NCBI GenBank assembly: GCA_003367665.1
Contig: QKXI01000007.1
Span: forward strand, 1-64,000
Origin: Leifsonia sp. ku-ls
GTDB lineage: Bacteria > Actinomycetota > Actinomycetes > Actinomycetales > Microbacteriaceae
DNA length: 64,000 bases
Reading direction: 5' to 3'
Positions 61,432 to 64,000 of the stretch are shown here, one piece after another. The notes under the pieces are model-generated. The model had not been told where the DNA came from and did no database searches. It saw nothing but the letters and a program-made list of their open reading frames with translations. Every line of letters begins with the position of its first letter. The stretch's first letter is position 1. The position numbers and the translations under genes are program-made.

Positions 61432-63477
61432 ATGGCCGACACCGTCAGCTACCGGCCGAAGGCCGGCGAGATCCCGACCCAGCCCGGGGTGTACCGGTTC
61501 CGCGACAAGAACCGGCGGGTGCTGTACGTCGGCAAGGCCAAGAACCTGCGGGCGCGGCTGAGCAACTACTTCCAGCCGCTGCGCAGCCTGCACGAGCGCA
61601 CCCGGCGCATGGTGACGACCGCGGCCAGCGTCGAGTGGACGGTGGTGGGAACCGAGTACGAGGCGCTGCAGCTCGAGTACACCTGGATCAAGGAGTTCAA
61701 CCCGCCGTTCAACGTCAAGTTCCGCGACGACAAGACCTACCCGTACCTGGCGGTGACGCTCGGCGACCGCATCCCGCGGGTCATGATCACGCGCAACCGC
61801 AACATCAAGGACGCGCGCTACTTCGGTCCGTACACGAAGGTCTGGGCGATCCGCGAGACGGTCGACCTGATGCTGAAGGCGTTCCCGGTGCGGTCGTGCT
61901 CCGACGGCGTGTACCGCCGCGCCGAGCTGACCGGACGACCGTGCCTGCTCGGCGACATCGGCAAGTGCGCCGCGCCGTGCGTCGGCCGGATCACGCCGGA
62001 GGACCACAAGTCGCTCGCGATCGACTTCGCGTCGTTCATGGCGGGCAACGACAGCGGCTACCTGCGCGACCTGACCGAGAAGATGAAGCAGGCCGCCAGC
62101 ACGATGGACTACGAGGCCGCCGCGCGGCACCGCGACGCCATCCAGGCGCTGGAGGGCGCCCTCGGCAAGAGCGCGGTCGTGCTGCCGGAGAGCATCGACG
62201 CCGACGTCTTCGGCATCGCCCACGACGAGCTCGCCGCCGCCGTGCAGCAGTTCATCGTCCGCGGCGGGCGCGTGCGCGGTGTGCGCAGCTGGGTCGTCGA
62301 CAAGGAGCTCGACATGGACCTGGGCGAGCTGGTCGAGACCGTGGTGCAGAACGCCTACGACGGTCCCGACGCGCCGCCGCGCGAGATCCTGGTGCCGGAG
62401 CTGCCGGACGACACGGCCGAGCTGGAGCAGTGGCTCACCCAGCGCCGGCGCGAGACGCCCGACCCGTCGGCCCCGCGCGGGCGCCTGACCGGGCGAGTGG
62501 AGCTGCGCACCGCGCAGCGCGGCGACAAGGCGGCCCTTGCCCAGACGGTCGAGATGAACGCGAAGAACGCGCTCGTGCTCTACAAGACCCGGCGCAGCTC
62601 CGACTTCGTCGCGCGCTCGAAGGCGCTGAACGACATCCAGGACGCCCTCGGCATGGCCGACGCGCCGCTGCGGATGGAGTGCTACGACGTCTCCCACCTC
62701 AGCGGCACCAACATCGTCGCGTCGATGGTGGTGTTCGAGGACGGGCTGCCGCGCAAGGACCAGTACCGCCGATTCAGCATCCCCGAGTCCACCGACGACA
62801 CCGAGTCGATCTACCAGGTCATCTCGCGCCGGCTGGCGTACCTCAAGGAGGCGCCGGCCGCCGAGACGACACCGGACGCCGACGAGACCGCGCTCGACGC
62901 GGATGCCGCCCTCGACGCCGAAGGAGCGGCGGGCGCGGACGAGGTGGTCGAGGCCGCGGCGGAGCGACGCAGGCGCAAGTTCTCGTACCCGCCGAACCTG
63001 CTCATCGTCGACGGCGGCCAGCCGCAGGTCGCCGCGGCGAAGCGGGCGCTCGACGAGTCCGGGGTGACCGGCATCCAGCTCGCGGGCATCGCGAAGCGGC
63101 TGGAGGAGATCTGGCTGCCCGACTCCGACTTCCCGGTCATCCTGCCGCGCAACAGCGACGCCCTGTTCCTCATCCAGCGGCTGCGGGACGAGGCGCACCG
63201 GTTCGCGATCACCTACCAGCGGGCGCGCCGCAAGCGCGACATCGGCACGGTGCTCGGCGAGATCCCGGGTCTCGGGCCCTCGCGCGTGAAGGAGCTGCTG
63301 AAGCACTTCGGCTCGGTGGCGCAGCTCCGCAAGGCCACCCCGGAGCAGATCGCGGAGGTCCGCGGTGTCGGCCCGACCCTGGCGACGGCGATCTTCGAGC
63401 GCCTCGCGGAGGGCGGCCGCGGCGAGACCGCGGATGCGCACGCCGAAGAGGGGCAGGCGACGGGCGCCAGTCGCTAG
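61432..63477 (+). CDS. uvrC: UvrABC system protein C
   Basis: Makes the two incisions around damaged DNA bound by UvrB. The protein has 681 residues. The GIY-YIG domain (15-95) has [27 protein letters not shown] Cys-containing stretch and the UVR (UvrB-binding) motif (~205-240) follow, then the RNase H-like nuclease domain ([24 protein letters not shown] ... [11 protein letters not shown]) and C-terminal helix-hairpin-helix motifs ([33 protein letters not shown]). Residues ~478-518 are an Ala/Asp/Glu-rich insertion in the nuclease domain, a position that also varies among other actinobacterial UvrC. The ATG is 3 bases after the uvrA stop, so it probably shares SOS control. Confidence 0.96.
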   Translation: MADTVSYRPKAGEIPTQPGVYRFRDKNRRVLYVGKAKNLRARLSNYFQPLRSLHERTRRMVTTAASVEWTVVGTEYEALQLEYTWIKEFNPPFNVKFRDDKTYPYLAVTLGDRIPRVMITRNRNIKDARYFGPYTKVWAIRETVDLMLKAFPVRSCSDGVYRRAELTGRPCLLGDIGKCAAPCVGRITPEDHKSLAIDFASFMAGNDSGYLRDLTEKMKQAASTMDYEAAARHRDAIQALEGALGKSAVVLPESIDADVFGIAHDELAAAVQQFIVRGGRVRGVRSWVVDKELDMDLGELVETVVQNAYDGPDAPPREILVPELPDDTAELEQWLTQRRRETPDPSAPRGRLTGRVELRTAQRGDKAALAQTVEMNAKNALVLYKTRRSSDFVARSKALNDIQDALGMADAPLRMECYDVSHLSGTNIVASMVVFEDGLPRKDQYRRFSIPESTDDTESIYQVISRRLAYLKEAPAAETTPDADETALDADAALDAEGAAGADEVVEAAAERRRRKFSYPPNLLIVDGGQPQVAAAKRALDESGVTGIQLAGIAKRLEEIWLPDSDFPVILPRNSDALFLIQRLRDEAHRFAITYQRARRKRDIGTVLGEIPGLGPSRVKELLKHFGSVAQLRKATPEQIAEVRGVGPTLATAIFERLAEGGRGETADAHAEEGQATGASR

Positions 63478-63480
63478 GCT
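63475..63480 (+). promoter_or_regulatory. Probable -10 element of rapZ
   Basis: TAGGCT overlaps the TAG stop of uvrC (63475-63477). The expected start gives a leader of about 30 nt with GGAGGAG before the ATG at 63516. Confidence 0.4.
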
Positions 63481-63515
63481 GGGAGGCACATCCAGAACGC
63501 GGAGGAGACCGGTCG

Positions 63516-64000
63516 ATGGCCACCGACGACGGCGAGACGACAGCAAACGCCGAACAGCAGGAAGTGCTCATCGTCACGGGGATGTCGGGCGCCGGTCGCT
63601 CGACCGTCGCCAACGCGCTGGAGGACCTCGACTGGTACGTCGTCGACAACCTCCCGCCGCAGATGCTGCGCCCGCTGATCGAGCTGGCGAACCGCGCCGA
63701 GTCCGGCCTCCCGCGCATCGCGGCGGTGGTCGACGTGCGCGGGCGCAACTTCTTCTCCGACCTGCGCGAGATGATCCAGAGCCTGCGCGAGGGCACCAAG
63801 GTGCGCGTGCTGTTCCTGGAGGCGTCGGACGCGGTGCTCGTGCGCCGCTTCGAGCAGGTGCGCCGACCGCACCCGCTGCAGGGCGACGGGACGATCCTCG
63901 ACGGGATCTCGGCCGAGCGCACGCGGCTGCGCGAGATCCGGGAGGCGAGCGACATCATCGTCGACACCTCCGACCTCAACATCCACCAGCTCGCCACCAA
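63516..64000 (+). CDS. rapZ: RapZ-family RNase adapter / nucleotide-binding protein (partial, cut by window end)
   Basis: The first 161 codons are present. After a polar N-terminus the P-loop reads [32 protein letters not shown] (residues 20-51), then [36 protein letters not shown] and [20 protein letters not shown]. The P-loop has Arg28 where most Walker A motifs have Lys, which is normal for actinobacterial members. Homologues bind nucleotides and, in E. coli, regulate RNase E and glmS; in actinobacteria the role is less clear. rapZ after uvrC, followed by yvcK and whiA, is the standard order, but those genes would lie beyond the window. Confidence 0.93.
   Translation, partial: MATDDGETTANAEQQEVLIVTGMSGAGRSTVANALEDLDWYVVDNLPPQMLRPLIELANRAESGLPRIAAVVDVRGRNFFSDLREMIQSLREGTKVRVLFLEASDAVLVRRFEQVRRPHPLQGDGTILDGISAERTRLREIREASDIIVDTSDLNIHQLAT

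Overview
The window is high-GC DNA (about 70% by eye) from an actinobacterial chromosome, most likely Microbacteriaceae and close to Leifsonia. The evidence is the gene order his-trp-lgt-gltBD-pyk with the actinobacterial Trp-operon membrane protein and HGxxPAAW protein, an ANTAR-type PdtaR regulator, the pair rpsA-coaE-uvrB, frequent GTG starts, and many -10 hexamers only 6-7 nt before start codons (leaderless mRNAs). It is ordinary core chromosome. I see no insertion sequence, prophage, CRISPR array, rRNA or replication origin, and no gap over 300 bases without a gene.

Layout. 1-1602: end of fmt and rsmB. 1830-10203: rpe, hisE-hisG-hisF-hisI, trpE, two small membrane proteins, trpC-trpB-trpA, mostly joined by 1-4 base stop/start overlaps. 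10279-18988: lgt, gltB-gltD, pyk, closed by a strong hairpin. 19143-22037: an exported LolA-like protein with an ABC-2 exporter. 22047-33986 (minus strand): EamA transporter, GNAT acetyltransferase, a lipoprotein, and a 3307-residue repeat protein with a signal peptide, 24 DUF11/DUF7507-like repeats and a C-terminal LADTG sorting signal. 34128-36571: a phosphoketolase gene broken by one missing base. 36587-43106: single genes in alternating directions (SGNH hydrolase, VOC protein, secreted barrel-like protein, LLM oxidoreductase, metallo-hydrolase, thioredoxin, FBP-domain protein, tRNA-Leu(CAA), PdtaR, thioesterase). 43164-50856: polA, DUF885 peptidase, DUF4166 protein plus TIGR01777 epimerase, rpsA. 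50939-53671: coaE, uvrB. 53712-58300: DUF4129 / membrane protein / MoxR / DUF58 / membrane protein cluster. 58456-64000: uvrA behind a perfect SOS box, uvrC, and the start of rapZ.

How the genes fit together. The his and trp genes make enzymes of two pathways that in actinobacteria share the PriA isomerase (not in this window; trpD is also absent). gltBD supplies glutamate. The UvrA/UvrB/UvrC excision nuclease is encoded here in two places, and only uvrA shows a LexA-type box.

Most unusual items: the giant surface protein with a higher-order repeat of exactly 744 bp in three copies; a perfect palindrome plus a third half-site between the divergent LLM oxidoreductase and metallo-hydrolase genes; a 14-bp palindrome over the rpe promoter; three in-frame Trp codons within alternative hairpins ahead of the trpC group; a duplicated ribosome-binding site/start in the last gene of the MoxR cluster; and the phosphoketolase frameshift.
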